From Veillonellaceae bacterium (lineage in GTDB: Bacteria; Bacillota; Negativicutes; JAAYSF01): a stretch of 44,084 nt of DNA. The DNA lies in the NCBI GenBank assembly GCA_012523975.1, contig JAAYSF010000051.1, positions 1 through 44,084 on the forward strand, written 5' to 3'. Positions 15,374-24,148 of the stretch are shown here, piece after piece (positions within the stretch are counted from its first letter, which is position 1; each line of letters begins with the position of its first letter). The notes under the pieces were generated by a model that was not told where the DNA came from, made no database searches, and was given only the letters and a program-made list of their open reading frames with translations. Made by a program: the position numbers and the translations under genes.

Positions 15374-16341
15374 TTAATTACCACATCGGCCGGCATGCCA
15401 GGCTTCAAGATCATTTCATCATTAGCAACCTTTACTTTTACTGCAAAAACTAAGTTAGCCCGCTCGTGCTGGGTTATGCTTTGCCGAGGCGTAAATTCAG
15501 CGTTTTGGCTGATTTCTTTTATCTGTCCCTTAAATACTCGGTCCGGGAAGGAGTCTACTTTGACATCAACTTGCTGGCCGACTTTAATTAACCCAAGCTG
15601 AGTTGATGAAACATAGATCTTTACCCAGCAATCCTTCATATCACCGATTGTCGCCACTGCCGTACCGGCGTTAACGAATTCCCCAGGTTCATAATTTTTA
15701 GTCAGTACCAGTCCATCCAACGGACTGGTCAGAATGGTATCATCCAGCGCCGTTTTCGCTAGCTCAACAACGGCCTTGGAGCGCTCGACTTCAAGCCGCT
15801 GGGCTTCAATAGCATCCTGCCGGCTGCCTTCTTCAACCAAGCTGGCACGGGCTGTCGCTGATGCAAGATTATTGGCGGCTACCTCATAAGCAGAACGGGC
15901 AGCATCGAGCTGTTGGGCAGAAATGGCGCCCTGTTGATGAAGGGTCCGATAACGATCAAAATCAGCTTTAGCTTTTTCATAAACAGCCGAAGCGCCTGCA
16001 GCGCTGCCCCGCGCCTCAACTATCTCCTGATTCCGCGCGCCTTTCTCTAAGTCGCGCAGCTGGGCAACAGCTTTTGCTAGCGCCGCCTCATCCCTTAACT
16101 TCTGGGCCTCTAAATCGGGACGGCTAATCGTAGCAACGACCTGACCGCGTTTTACACTATCACCCTCAACAATTTTTAGCTCTTTAAGATAGCCGCTAGT
16201 CTTGGGGGTGATATCAGCGCGCGTCACCTCGATGGTGCCCGTTGCCGTTATGCCGTCCGTCTTATTGAAATATAGCTTATATACCGTAACTGAGCCCGCT
16301 AATAATAAAATAATAATAGCCGCAATGATTCTTCTAGGCAT
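15370..16341 (-). CDS. HlyD/YbhG-like membrane-fusion protein
   Basis: A 323-residue periplasmic adaptor. One N-terminal membrane helix (IIAAIIILLLAGSVTVYKLYF) is followed by a biotinyl-lipoyl half domain (GYLKELKIVEGDSVKRGQVVATISRPDLEAQ). A long Ala/Glu-rich alpha-hairpin spans about residues 75-190. The second lipoyl half (TSPLDGLVLTKNYEPGEFVNAG) and a beta-barrel domain ending LKPGMPADVVIK complete it. The adaptor would join the ABC pump to an outer-membrane exit duct, again pointing to a diderm envelope. No TolC-like gene is in the window. It is the first exporter gene, 20 bases after the TetR regulator. Confidence 0.9.
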   Translation of the reverse strand: MPRRIIAAIIILLLAGSVTVYKLYFNKTDGITATGTIEVTRADITPKTSGYLKELKIVEGDSVKRGQVVATISRPDLEAQKLRDEAALAKAVAQLRDLEKGARNQEIVEARGSAAGASAVYEKAKADFDRYRTLHQQGAISAQQLDAARSAYEVAANNLASATARASLVEEGSRQDAIEAQRLEVERSKAVVELAKTALDDTILTSPLDGLVLTKNYEPGEFVNAGTAVATIGDMKDCWVKIYVSSTQLGLIKVGQQVDVKVDSFPDRVFKGQIKEISQNAEFTPRQSITQHERANLVFAVKVKVANDEMILKPGMPADVVIK

Positions 16342-16361
16342 CTTTTTCCCACCACCTTATC

Positions 16362-16967
16362 TTAATTACGGCGAATGCCGCTTAAAAACACTTCCATGGC
16401 TTGCACGATATATTGTCGTGAGTGCCTGTGACTGCCGTCACTTGCCAAAAAGGCATTAGCTAGCGGAGACACCAGAAAGAAGAAATTTACTGTACCAGCA
16501 AGCTGCAAGGCTGCCAGCAAAGGGTTGATATCTTCTCTAAATATTCCTGCCGCTATTCCTTGAACAATTGCAGCAGTAATATCATCGGCTATCTTACGAA
16601 TGCGTGGCCTAACAACTGACTCAAAGCATTCGGTTGGATTAGTTAGCTCGGCGCTGATTAATCTTAGCAGCGAGGGGCGCTCAATATGAAGTTCAGCCAA
16701 ACCTACCGCATAACCTCGTAAAAAGGTACAGGGATCAGGGTTGGTTTGCTTAAGTCGGTCAAGCATTGCAAGCACTAGTGATATTTCAATCTCAAGAACT
16801 GCTTGGTACAGACCTTGCTTGCCATTAAAATAATATGATATCAGAGCGCTGTTAACGCCTGCCGCTAGTGCAATTTCCCTAATGGAAACGGCCGCGTATC
16901 CCTTACGGGCAAATAACCCAGCGGCAATTTCAAGTAAGCGCTCTCTTGACTGTAAGTCTTTATCCAT
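16362..16967 (-). CDS. TetR-family regulator of the exporter operon (CecR-like)
   Basis: A 201-residue repressor. Residues 8-55 are the TetR helix-turn-helix (LLEIAAGLFARKGYAAVSIREIALAAGVNSALISYYFNG split as two helices and recognition helix). The C-terminal ligand domain contains SLLRLISAELTNPTECFE, like the CecR/YbiH group whose E. coli member controls ybhGFSR. ATG at 16967 follows CGGAGTGG; GTG at 16976 is the alternative. The gene leads the operon and is followed after 20 bases by the HlyD gene. A palindrome over its own start of transcription suggests autorepression. Confidence 0.88.
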   Translation of the reverse strand: MDKDLQSRERLLEIAAGLFARKGYAAVSIREIALAAGVNSALISYYFNGKQGLYQAVLEIEISLVLAMLDRLKQTNPDPCTFLRGYAVGLAELHIERPSLLRLISAELTNPTECFESVVRPRIRKIADDITAAIVQGIAAGIFREDINPLLAALQLAGTVNFFFLVSPLANAFLASDGSHRHSRQYIVQAMEVFLSGIRRN

Positions 16968-16983
16968 TGGAACCACTCCGTTT

Positions 16984-16999
16984 AATTAATCGATTGATT
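16984..16999. promoter_or_regulatory. Probable TetR operator
   Basis: AATTAATCGATTGATT is a 16-bp palindrome centred on ATCGAT with one mismatched pair. It lies between the -10 box and the ATG of the TetR gene, overlapping the expected transcription start. Confidence 0.55.
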
Positions 17000-17001
17000 A
17001 A

Positions 17002-17030
17002 TATATAGCATAATAATAAGCTGCAGTCAA
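17002..17030 (-). promoter_or_regulatory. Promoter of the TetR-exporter operon
   Basis: On the minus strand TTGACT (17025-17030) and TATATA (17002-17007) are separated by exactly 17 bases, a strong sigma-A promoter. Confidence 0.75.
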
Positions 17031-17158
17031 CCTTCGCAGCTGTGGTCCATTCCTTGATACTATCAGTAGAACTTGCCGGTACCTAAGTCTCTTCGTTGCT
17101 TAACAATCTATCCTGCCGGGGTCTAGGCCCTATCTTCCAAAAGCCTTGGAAAACCGCA

Positions 17159-17221
17159 CAGCTTACTAAAATCCCTAAACTCGACTTCGGCTCAGACAAC
17201 GGGATTTTTTAACGTAAGCTG
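17159..17221. other. Nested inverted repeat in the hemL-TetR gap
   Basis: An outer stem CAGCTTAC/GTAAGCTG (17159-17166, 17214-17221) encloses an inner stem AAAATCCC/GGGATTTT (17168-17175, 17201-17208). The rest of 17031-17300 shows no gene. A plus-strand T-tract (17205-17210) sits inside the outer stem. No plus-strand gene needs a terminator here, so the purpose is unclear. Confidence 0.45.
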
Positions 17222-17300
17222 CACGATTTCCCGTCCTACGGAACGGCTTTTTCCAGAATGGGCCGATAAGGCACGGAAGCACGGGGAAACAAGTATCGAT

Positions 17301-17330
17301 AAAAAACAAAACCCTTTTTAAAGGGTTTTG
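17301..17330 (-). terminator. Terminator of the hem operon
   Basis: CAAAACCCTT and AAGGGTTTTG form a stem that overlaps the last hemL codons. On the minus strand it is followed by TTTTTT. Confidence 0.8.
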
Positions 17331-18631
17331 TAATACTCAGCCACTTTGGCAAATGCTCTGGCGCTGGCCGCAATAGTTGCAGCGATATCTTCATCGGAAT
17401 GTGCTGCTGACATAAAGCCGGCTTCAAATTGCGATGGTGCCAGATAAATACCCTGCTCTAGCATGGCGTGGAAGTAGGTATTAAAGGCTCCGACATCTGA
17501 CTGCTTGGCGCTGTCATAATCGTAAACAGGCTTATCACTAAAGAACATCCCGAACATCGAGCCGGCCTGATGATACTGCAGCTTGAAACCAAACTTTTCG
17601 GCCTGAGCCGAAATGCCGGCATTCAAAATGGCTGCCTTCTCGGTTAGTTGTTTATACATATCAGGAGTGGTCGACAATACTTTTAAGGTCGTAATTCCGG
17701 CAGTCATGGCCAGCGGATTGCCGCTTAAGGTTCCGGCTTGATATACCGGCCCAGCTGGCGCAATATGTTCCATAATGTCGCGGCGTCCGCCGTAAGCACC
17801 GACCGGCAGTCCGCCGCCGATTACCTTGCCGAGACAAGTCAAGTCCGGCTTAATGCCGAATAACGCTTGCGCTCCGCCGTATGCGGCTCGGAAGCCTGAC
17901 ATAACCTCATCAAAAATCAGCAACGCGCCATACTTGGCGGTAATTTCACGAACTTTGGCCAAGTAGCCTTCCTTAGGCAGTACTAAGCCCATGTTGCCGG
18001 GAATAGGCTCGATGATAACGGCGGCAATTTCCTCGCCCTGCTTGGCAAAAACCTGCTCTAGACCGTCTGCATCATTATAGTTTACGGTAATTGTACCGCT
18101 GGCAATATTTTCAGTCACGCCAGGGCTATCTGGTACCCCCAGTGTTGTTGCCCCCGAGCCGGCTTTTACCAGCAAACTATCATGATGTCCATGGTAGCAG
18201 CCGGCGAATTTTACAATCTTACCGCGTTTTGTATAGGCCCTAGCCAGCCTGAGGACGCTCATGGTAGCCTCGGTTCCGGAGTTGACCATCCTGACCAGTT
18301 CCATTGACGGTACAGCTTCGGTGACCAGTTTGGCAAGTTCGGTTTCCAGGAGAGTAGGCGCGCCATAGCTTGTGCCATAATAAAGAGCCTCCCGCAACGC
18401 TTCGGTTACAGCGGGATGAGCATGACCTAAAATCATTGGTCCCCATGACAAAACGTAATCGATATACTCATTGCCGTCGATATCGTACATTTTGCTACCG
18501 GCCGCTCGGGTTATGAACGGTGGTGTGCCGCCAACCCCTCTAAACGATCTTACCGGACTATTTACGCCACCCGGGATATAGTTTTTAGCCTCAGCGAATG
18601 CCTGAGCTGATTTTTCTAAAGAAAAGGGCAT
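17318..18631 (-). CDS. hemL: Glutamate-1-semialdehyde 2,1-aminomutase
   Basis: A 437-residue PLP enzyme that converts glutamate-1-semialdehyde to 5-aminolevulinate, the second step of the C5 pathway begun by HemA. The family start [20 protein letters not shown] is present, followed by [39 protein letters not shown] and the PLP-lysine block [20 protein letters not shown] at 18631 follows AAAGGAGG; an upstream in-frame start would overlap hemB without a ribosome site. It is the last gene of the cluster, 13 bases after hemB. Confidence 0.96.
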   Translation of the reverse strand: MPFSLEKSAQAFAEAKNYIPGGVNSPVRSFRGVGGTPPFITRAAGSKMYDIDGNEYIDYVLSWGPMILGHAHPAVTEALREALYYGTSYGAPTLLETELAKLVTEAVPSMELVRMVNSGTEATMSVLRLARAYTKRGKIVKFAGCYHGHHDSLLVKAGSGATTLGVPDSPGVTENIASGTITVNYNDADGLEQVFAKQGEEIAAVIIEPIPGNMGLVLPKEGYLAKVREITAKYGALLIFDEVMSGFRAAYGGAQALFGIKPDLTCLGKVIGGGLPVGAYGGRRDIMEHIAPAGPVYQAGTLSGNPLAMTAGITTLKVLSTTPDMYKQLTEKAAILNAGISAQAEKFGFKLQYHQAGSMFGMFFSDKPVYDYDSAKQSDVGAFNTYFHAMLEQGIYLAPSQFEAGFMSAAHSDEDIAATIAASARAFAKVAEYYKTL

Positions 18632-18644
18632 TTTAGTACCTCCT

Positions 18645-19619
18645 TTACTCCTTAAGCCATCTTGCCGCATCAAGGGCATGGTATGTAATAATTATATCCG
18701 CGCCGGCTCTCTTCATACCCAAGAGTGTTTCCATGACGGTGCGCTTCTCATCAATCCAGCCTTTGGCGGCAGCCGCCTTTACCATAGCATATTCGCCACT
18801 AACATTATAAGCCGCAATTGGAACAGTAAAGCTGTCCCGCACCTGACGCACAACATCCAGATATGCTAGCGCCGGCTTAACCATTACAATATCAGCGCCC
18901 TCAGCGATATCGAGCTCGGCTTCCTTGATAGCCTCACGGGCATTAGCCGGATCCATTTGATAGGAACGGCGATCGCCGAATTGCGGTGCTGAATCAGCAG
19001 CTTCCCGGAACGGACCATAATAGGCCGATGCATATTTTACGGCATAGGACATTATGGAGATATCTTTAAAACCGTTTTCATCTAGATGGTCGCGAATGGC
19101 TTGCACCCTGCCGTCCATCATGTCTGAGGGAGCGACCATATCGGCCCCGGCTAAGGCATGGCTTAAGGCAGTTTGGGCCAGCAGTGGCAGCGTGGAATCA
19201 TTGTCGATTTTCTCATCAATGGGCACGCCACAATGCCCATGAGATGTATACTCGCACAGACATACGTCACTCATTACTATCAAATCAGGCACAGCAGCTT
19301 TGATTTGAATAATTGCCTGCTGGACAGGACTATTCATATCCCATGCGCTTGTACCGCGCTCATCTTTATACTCCGGCAGCCCAAAAACCATTACTGCCGG
19401 AATGCCTAAGGCATATACTTCCTCGGCCGCTTTCACCGCCATATCTGCTGACAAGTGATAGCTGCCTGGCAATGAGCTTATTTCACGCTTTACGCCCTTG
19501 CCGGGCACTATAAACAGCGGATAAACAAAATCATCTGCACTTAAACTTGTTTCCCGCACCAGTCTGCGAATGCCTTCCGAAGTTCGCAGCCGCCGCGGAC
19601 GAATGAAGGGAACCGGCAT
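18645..19619 (-). CDS. hemB: Porphobilinogen synthase (ALA dehydratase)
   Basis: A 324-residue enzyme that condenses two 5-aminolevulinates to porphobilinogen. The Cys cluster [14 protein letters not shown] marks a zinc-dependent form. The Schiff-base lysines are in [21 protein letters not shown] and [16 protein letters not shown] at 19619 lies directly after the cobA-hemD stop, with a GAGGA ribosome site inside that gene's last codons, so the two are likely translationally coupled. Confidence 0.96.
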   Translation of the reverse strand: MPVPFIRPRRLRTSEGIRRLVRETSLSADDFVYPLFIVPGKGVKREISSLPGSYHLSADMAVKAAEEVYALGIPAVMVFGLPEYKDERGTSAWDMNSPVQQAIIQIKAAVPDLIVMSDVCLCEYTSHGHCGVPIDEKIDNDSTLPLLAQTALSHALAGADMVAPSDMMDGRVQAIRDHLDENGFKDISIMSYAVKYASAYYGPFREAADSAPQFGDRRSYQMDPANAREAIKEAELDIAEGADIVMVKPALAYLDVVRQVRDSFTVPIAAYNVSGEYAMVKAAAAKGWIDEKRTVMETLLGMKRAGADIIITYHALDAARWLKE

Positions 19620-21140
19620 TTATAATTCCTCCCCGTACATTTTGGCAATCTCCTTAACAAGACCACTGATGGTGAATTCCTCGGCAATAATATCAGACTC
19701 AATGCCATTTTCCAGACAAGTAGCGGCCGTAATCGGGCCAATACAGGCAACTTTGGCGTTAGCTACTAATTTAGCCCCGTCTTCACCTAATAACTTAAGG
19801 AGATTAGTTACCGTTGACGAGCTTGTAAAGGTCACCATTTCGATTTGGTTATTCTTTAGTTGCTCAGCAATATACGCGCCATTAGCCTCGCCGGCTATTG
19901 TTTGGTATGCCGGCACAACGTCGACAGCAGCCCCGATTTCCCGGAATTTTTCCGGCAATATGTCACGAGCGACAAGGGCGCGAGGAATCAAAATTTTCAT
20001 TCCCGGCTCAATTAAATCCTGCATGACTTCAATTATGCCTTCGGCTCTGAATTCAGCAGGCACTAGGTCGGCAACAATACCGTATTGTCTAAGCCGCTCA
20101 GCGGTCTGGATGCCGATCGCCGCAACCTTGGCACCGGCCAGAGCCCGGGTGTCGCGTCCGGCAGCATGCAGGCGTTTGTAGAAATATTCAACACCATTAA
20201 CGCTGGTAAATATCAGCCAGTCATAAGTATGTAAGTTGGTTATTGCTTCATCAAGCGCCGCAAAACTATCTGGCGGCACTATTTTAATAGCCGGTGCTTC
20301 AGAACAATCTGCACCAAGCTTTTCTAGTTTGGCCGTTAAAGCGCTGGCTTGTTCCCGCGCCCGGGTAACCAGTATCTTCTTGCCGAACAGCGGTTTGCGA
20401 TCAAACCAGGCTAATTCTTTGCGCAGCTTGACTACCTCGCCGACAATAAAAATCGCCGGCGGCGTAATGTTATGCTGTTCAACATCTGCCGCGGCCTGGC
20501 CGACAGTTGTTACTAATACGCGCTGCTCAGGTTTCGTGCCCCACCGGATAACAGCCGCCGGTGTATCAGCAGGACGACCGAATTCGATCAGTTTGCTTGT
20601 GATATGCGGCAGATTCTCAACGCCCATTAAAAAGACAAGAGTGTCAACACCTGTTGCCAACTTGTCCCACTTGATTGTGGACTCAGCCTTGGTTGGATCT
20701 TCGTGACCGGTAATTACGGCAAACGATGTCGCGATGCCGCGATGGGTTACCGGTATTCCGGCATAGGCCGGCACTGAAATTGCCGAGGTAATACCTGGGA
20801 TAACTTCAAACGGCAGGTCATGTTCAACGAGTTTTAGTGCTTCCTCGCCGCCCCGTCCGAATACAAACGGGTCGCCGCCCTTGAGTCTAACAACCGTCTT
20901 GCCTTCTTTAGCTTTATCAACCAGCAGTTGATTGATATCGTCCTGCTTCATCGTATGGGCACTCGATGCCTTACCCACATATATCATTTCGGCATCAGGA
21001 CGAGCGTGCGACAGCAGTCTGTCATCAGCCAACCGGTCATATACGATTGTATCGGCTATTTTTATGCATTCCAGCGCTTTAACACTGATAAGTTTATAAT
21101 CGCCGGGACCTGCGCCGACCAAATAAACTAAACCTTTCAT
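19620..21140 (-). CDS. cobA-hemD: Fused uroporphyrinogen-III methyltransferase / uroporphyrinogen-III synthase
   Basis: A 506-residue two-domain enzyme. Residues 1-245 are the SAM-dependent methyltransferase (GLVYLVGAGPGDYKLISVKA, VVRLKGGDPFVFGRGGEE, PGITSAISVPAYAGIPVTHRG), which makes precorrin-2. Residues from about 250 are uroporphyrinogen-III synthase (FGKKILVTRAREQASALTAKL ... DWLIFTSVNGVEYF ... VTFTSSSTVTNLLKL), which closes hydroxymethylbilane. This fusion is common in Clostridia and Negativicutes. It channels carbon to siroheme and cobalamin. ATG at 21140 follows GGAGG; a start 12 bases upstream is less likely. A structured 100-base gap separates it from hemC. Confidence 0.95.
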   Translation of the reverse strand: MKGLVYLVGAGPGDYKLISVKALECIKIADTIVYDRLADDRLLSHARPDAEMIYVGKASSAHTMKQDDINQLLVDKAKEGKTVVRLKGGDPFVFGRGGEEALKLVEHDLPFEVIPGITSAISVPAYAGIPVTHRGIATSFAVITGHEDPTKAESTIKWDKLATGVDTLVFLMGVENLPHITSKLIEFGRPADTPAAVIRWGTKPEQRVLVTTVGQAAADVEQHNITPPAIFIVGEVVKLRKELAWFDRKPLFGKKILVTRAREQASALTAKLEKLGADCSEAPAIKIVPPDSFAALDEAITNLHTYDWLIFTSVNGVEYFYKRLHAAGRDTRALAGAKVAAIGIQTAERLRQYGIVADLVPAEFRAEGIIEVMQDLIEPGMKILIPRALVARDILPEKFREIGAAVDVVPAYQTIAGEANGAYIAEQLKNNQIEMVTFTSSSTVTNLLKLLGEDGAKLVANAKVACIGPITAATCLENGIESDIIAEEFTISGLVKEIAKMYGEEL

Positions 21141-21154
21141 AAATACCTCCAAGG

Positions 21155-21219
21155 GGAGACCGACGCAAAACGCCCATCTATTTCGCGCCTGAGCATCTGA
21201 ACATTTTGACCCAGTCTCC
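21155..21219. other. Possible structured RNA between hemC and cobA-hemD
   Basis: GGAGAC (21155-21160) and GTCTCC (21214-21219) can pair, with an inner CAAAA/TTTTG pair, enclosing about 30 bases just upstream of the cobA-hemD ribosome site. It resembles no riboswitch I know; no cobalamin-box sequence is visible. Confidence 0.3.
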
Positions 21220-21255
21220 GGTTTAATATATTTTCATAAATTTTTTCAATTAATA

Positions 21256-22176
21256 CTATTTTAATTCTGCGAGAATTTCGCGGCCGCCGGCGGCCAGCAT
21301 TCTATTAGCTAGACTTTGACCGAGTTCTTCGGCTTCAGCAGGGCTGCCTTTTATGCTGTCCTCAACTTTTCTTACACCGTCAACTGATAATATGACAGCT
21401 CGAACTTGTAAGCTATCCTGCTCAACTTGGCCGTAAACCCCGACTGGAACCTGACAACCGCCTTCTACTACACGTAGAAAGGCCCGCTCGGCCTCTACTG
21501 CTCGGCGGGTATCATCATCATTCAAGAAATCTAAAATCGCTAAAACCTCGGCATCGTTACTTCTGGCCTCAATCGCCAAAGCCCCTTGGCCAACAGCCGG
21601 CAGGCAGATATCGTCCGGGATAATTTGTGTGATGTGCTCGTCCCAGCCAAGCCGCTTTAGGCCAGCCACCGCCAGCAAAATTGCGTCAAATGTGTTGTTC
21701 TCAAGTTTTTTCAGCCTAGTATCAAGATTGCCGCGTAAGTCGGCAATTTCCAGATCAGGCCTGTAATTTAACAGCTGGGCTTTACGTCTTAAACTCGACG
21801 TCCCGATCTTTGCTCCCTGAGGGAGGTTGTCGATTGTCTGATATTTAGGACTGATTAAGGCATCACCGGGATGAACCCGCTCAGTAATAGCCGCAAAGGT
21901 CAGTCCATCGGGCAGCTCGGTTGGCATATCTTTTAGGCTGTGCACGGCCAAATCAATGTCTCCGGCTAGCATCTCTGTTTCAAGCTCCTTGGTAAACAGC
22001 CCCTTGCCGCCAATCTTAGCCAACGGAACATCGAGGATTCTATCCCCTGTTGTTGTTACCCGTTTAATGGTTACCTCTAGCTCAGGATACCGCTCTGCTA
22101 TTTTAGCGGCAATGTAATTCGCCTGCCACAGCGCCAATTTACTGCCGCGCGTACCGATAACGAGATTTTTTTTCAC
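21256..22176 (-). CDS. hemC: Hydroxymethylbilane synthase (porphobilinogen deaminase)
   Basis: A 306-residue enzyme that polymerises four porphobilinogens. Motifs are IGTRGSKLALWQA, VHSLKDMPTELPDGL, IGTSSLRRKAQLL, LRGNLDTRLKKL and the dipyrromethane-cofactor Cys in VEGGCQVPVGVYG. The start is a GTG at 22176, after GGGAGAG, and lies inside the hemA 3' end (38-base overlap). Confidence 0.96.
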   Translation of the reverse strand: MKKNLVIGTRGSKLALWQANYIAAKIAERYPELEVTIKRVTTTGDRILDVPLAKIGGKGLFTKELETEMLAGDIDLAVHSLKDMPTELPDGLTFAAITERVHPGDALISPKYQTIDNLPQGAKIGTSSLRRKAQLLNYRPDLEIADLRGNLDTRLKKLENNTFDAILLAVAGLKRLGWDEHITQIIPDDICLPAVGQGALAIEARSNDAEVLAILDFLNDDDTRRAVEAERAFLRVVEGGCQVPVGVYGQVEQDSLQVRAVILSVDGVRKVEDSIKGSPAEAEELGQSLANRMLAAGGREILAELK

Positions 22177-23455
22177 GACTTTTGCTCTCCCTTATTGTCT
22201 CAAGTTTGAATAATTCGCAGATTGCATCAAGATAATAATCTTCCCGGTCAGTTCCGGCAGCCTCATTGATGCGGACCATCGGGTCACGCAACATCTTGCG
22301 GATAATCATCTTGGAAAGACTCTCGATGACCTTGCGTTCGTCCGCCGTTATATCAGTAAGTTTCACTAAGGCTCGTTTTAGCTCACGCTGCCTGATTTTC
22401 TCAGCCTTATCGGTTAGGCGAGCTAAAATCGGCCGAAAAGAAAGATAGCGAAACTTATCAAGAAGCTCATCCATTTCCTCGGCTATAATCTTTTCCGCGT
22501 CTTTGGCTTCCTGCTCTCTAAGGCGCATGTTTGATTCGACTACAGCTTCCAGGTCATCAATATTATATAAACTTACGCCATTTATCGCCGCAACCTCAGG
22601 TTCAACGTCCCGTGGCACCGCAATATCAATAAAAATAATCGGCTTACCATTACGCTTAGGTATCAGATGCGCGGCATCCCAGGATCTGATTATATAGTGG
22701 GGAGCCCCTGTTGAAGTTATCACTATATCGGCCTCAACAGCGCACTTCATGAAGTCTTCAAACGGCACAGCGATACCGTTGAACTTTTCCGCTAAAATTT
22801 CAGCCCGTTCTAAGCGGCGGTTAGAAACAAATACCGTTTTAACTCCATTGGCAACCAGATGCTTAGCAGTAAGCTCGCTCATTTCACCTGCCCCAAGAAT
22901 GAGGACATTGGACTGAGATAGGTCGCCGAAAACCTCTTTTGCCAGTTCGACCGCGGCATAACTTACCGAAACTGCACTATGGGCAATGCGGGTGACCGTC
23001 CGCACCTTTTTACCGACGGCAATAGCTCGGTGAAATAATGTATTAAGCACCGTGCTGGTAGTCTCAGCATCACGGGCTATCGAGTAAGCCTTCTTAACCT
23101 GACTCAATATCTGGCCTTCACCTATAACTAATGAATCCAATCCTGATGCTACCCGAAACAAGTGATTTATACACTGTTCTTCGGTATAAAAATAAAGATA
23201 TTCTTCGACATTATCATAATTAATAGCCGCTCGGCCTAAAATTTTCTGCATTAGTGGATAGGCTTCTTCAATGTCATCTACAACAGCGTACATTTCGGTT
23301 CGGTTACATGTCGATAATAGTACGCATTCATTAATATCATCATACCTATTTAAATGCTTCAGCGCTGATTTGACTTCTTCCTCCGAAAAGGAGAAGCATT
23401 CGCGCACTTCAACAGGTGCGGTTTTATGATTCAATCCCAATACTGCTAACTGCAT
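22139..23455 (-). CDS. hemA: Glutamyl-tRNA reductase
   Basis: A 438-residue NADPH enzyme that reduces glutamyl-tRNA to glutamate-1-semialdehyde, the first step of the C5 route. The N-terminal catalytic domain has LGLNHKTAPVEVRE and the active-site Cys in LSTCNRTEMYAV. Next come GEGQILSQVKKAY, the NADPH-binding fold (VLILGAGEMSELTAKHL) and a C-terminal helical dimerisation domain. It overlaps sirC by 32 bases upstream and hemC downstream, so the three are one transcript. Confidence 0.96.
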   Translation of the reverse strand: MQLAVLGLNHKTAPVEVRECFSFSEEEVKSALKHLNRYDDINECVLLSTCNRTEMYAVVDDIEEAYPLMQKILGRAAINYDNVEEYLYFYTEEQCINHLFRVASGLDSLVIGEGQILSQVKKAYSIARDAETTSTVLNTLFHRAIAVGKKVRTVTRIAHSAVSVSYAAVELAKEVFGDLSQSNVLILGAGEMSELTAKHLVANGVKTVFVSNRRLERAEILAEKFNGIAVPFEDFMKCAVEADIVITSTGAPHYIIRSWDAAHLIPKRNGKPIIFIDIAVPRDVEPEVAAINGVSLYNIDDLEAVVESNMRLREQEAKDAEKIIAEEMDELLDKFRYLSFRPILARLTDKAEKIRQRELKRALVKLTDITADERKVIESLSKMIIRKMLRDPMVRINEAAGTDREDYYLDAICELFKLETIRESKSREKKSRYRYARQ

Positions 23456-24068
23456 TTTTGACCCTATCCTCCGCCTCTTTAGTCTTACCTTGCCTTATGA
23501 GTTCAAGAATCTCTTGGTCAATGCTTTTCCGCCAAAAGTTCTCCCGGTCTTTGGAAGTTGCCAGCTGCGCTTTCATTTCACTGCGCAGCCTACCTAACAA
23601 ATCTATGAATAACCCATATTCCGGGCCATATGTTCTTGCTAGTTCTTCCCGAATGCGTCTGGCCATTACAGGTGTCTTTCCGCCTGTTGAGACCGTTATT
23701 AACAAATCGCCGCTCGTTACTTGAGCCGGTACGCTGAAATTACCCAGCTCAGCATTATCAACGACATTAAGCAGTGCCGACATTTGCTGTGCTTCTTCGG
23801 CAGCCTGCTCATTGACAATGCTGCTGTCTGTTGCGCAAATTACCAGAAAAGCGCCCTGCAAATCGCCGGATTTATAAAGCCTGGCAATATGAATAATACG
23901 CCGAGCTTCAGCTAACTGTGCTAAGCGCGGCGTCAACTGCGGACTGATTACCGTAACGTCGGCCCGAGCATTCAAAAGCGGCATTACTTTGCGTTCTGCC
24001 ACAGTTCCTCCGCCTACTACTATACACCGACGCCCGGCAAGCTGCAAATTAACCGGATAGAAAGGCAT
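23424..24068 (-). CDS. sirC: Precorrin-2 dehydrogenase / siroheme synthase N-terminal type
   Basis: A 214-residue protein with a dinucleotide-binding start (FYPVNLQLAGRRCIVVGGGTVAERKV), the Asn/Asp motif region NVVDNAELGNFSVPAQVTSGDLLITVSTGGKTPVMARRIREEL and a C-terminal helical domain. Met8/CysG-N/SirC proteins oxidise precorrin-2 to sirohydrochlorin with NAD; some also chelate iron. It is the first gene of the cluster and overlaps hemA. Together with CobA this gives the siroheme/corrin branch. The ribosome site is weak (AAGGGTGAGG). Confidence 0.92.
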   Translation of the reverse strand: MPFYPVNLQLAGRRCIVVGGGTVAERKVMPLLNARADVTVISPQLTPRLAQLAEARRIIHIARLYKSGDLQGAFLVICATDSSIVNEQAAEEAQQMSALLNVVDNAELGNFSVPAQVTSGDLLITVSTGGKTPVMARRIREELARTYGPEYGLFIDLLGRLRSEMKAQLATSKDRENFWRKSIDQEILELIRQGKTKEAEDRVKNAVSSIGIES

Positions 24069-24110
24069 CTACCTCACCCTTTCTCATCTGAAAGTATTTC
24101 GCTCTTAAAA

Positions 24111-24129
24111 TACCAAATCCTTTTTGGTA
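24111..24129 (-). terminator. Short AT-rich hairpin after PBP2
   Basis: TACCAAA and TTTGGTA form a 7-bp stem between the PBP2 stop and sirC start. On the minus strand it is followed by TTTTAAG. It is weak, so sirC may partly be read from upstream. Confidence 0.4.
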
Positions 24130-24148
24130 GATTGATTTTCTTGCCTAG

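Noticed and set aside
17236-17427. Minus-strand open frame of 63 codons overlapping hemL
   Set aside because: It is a frame shadow of the hemL 3' end and crosses the hem operon terminator.
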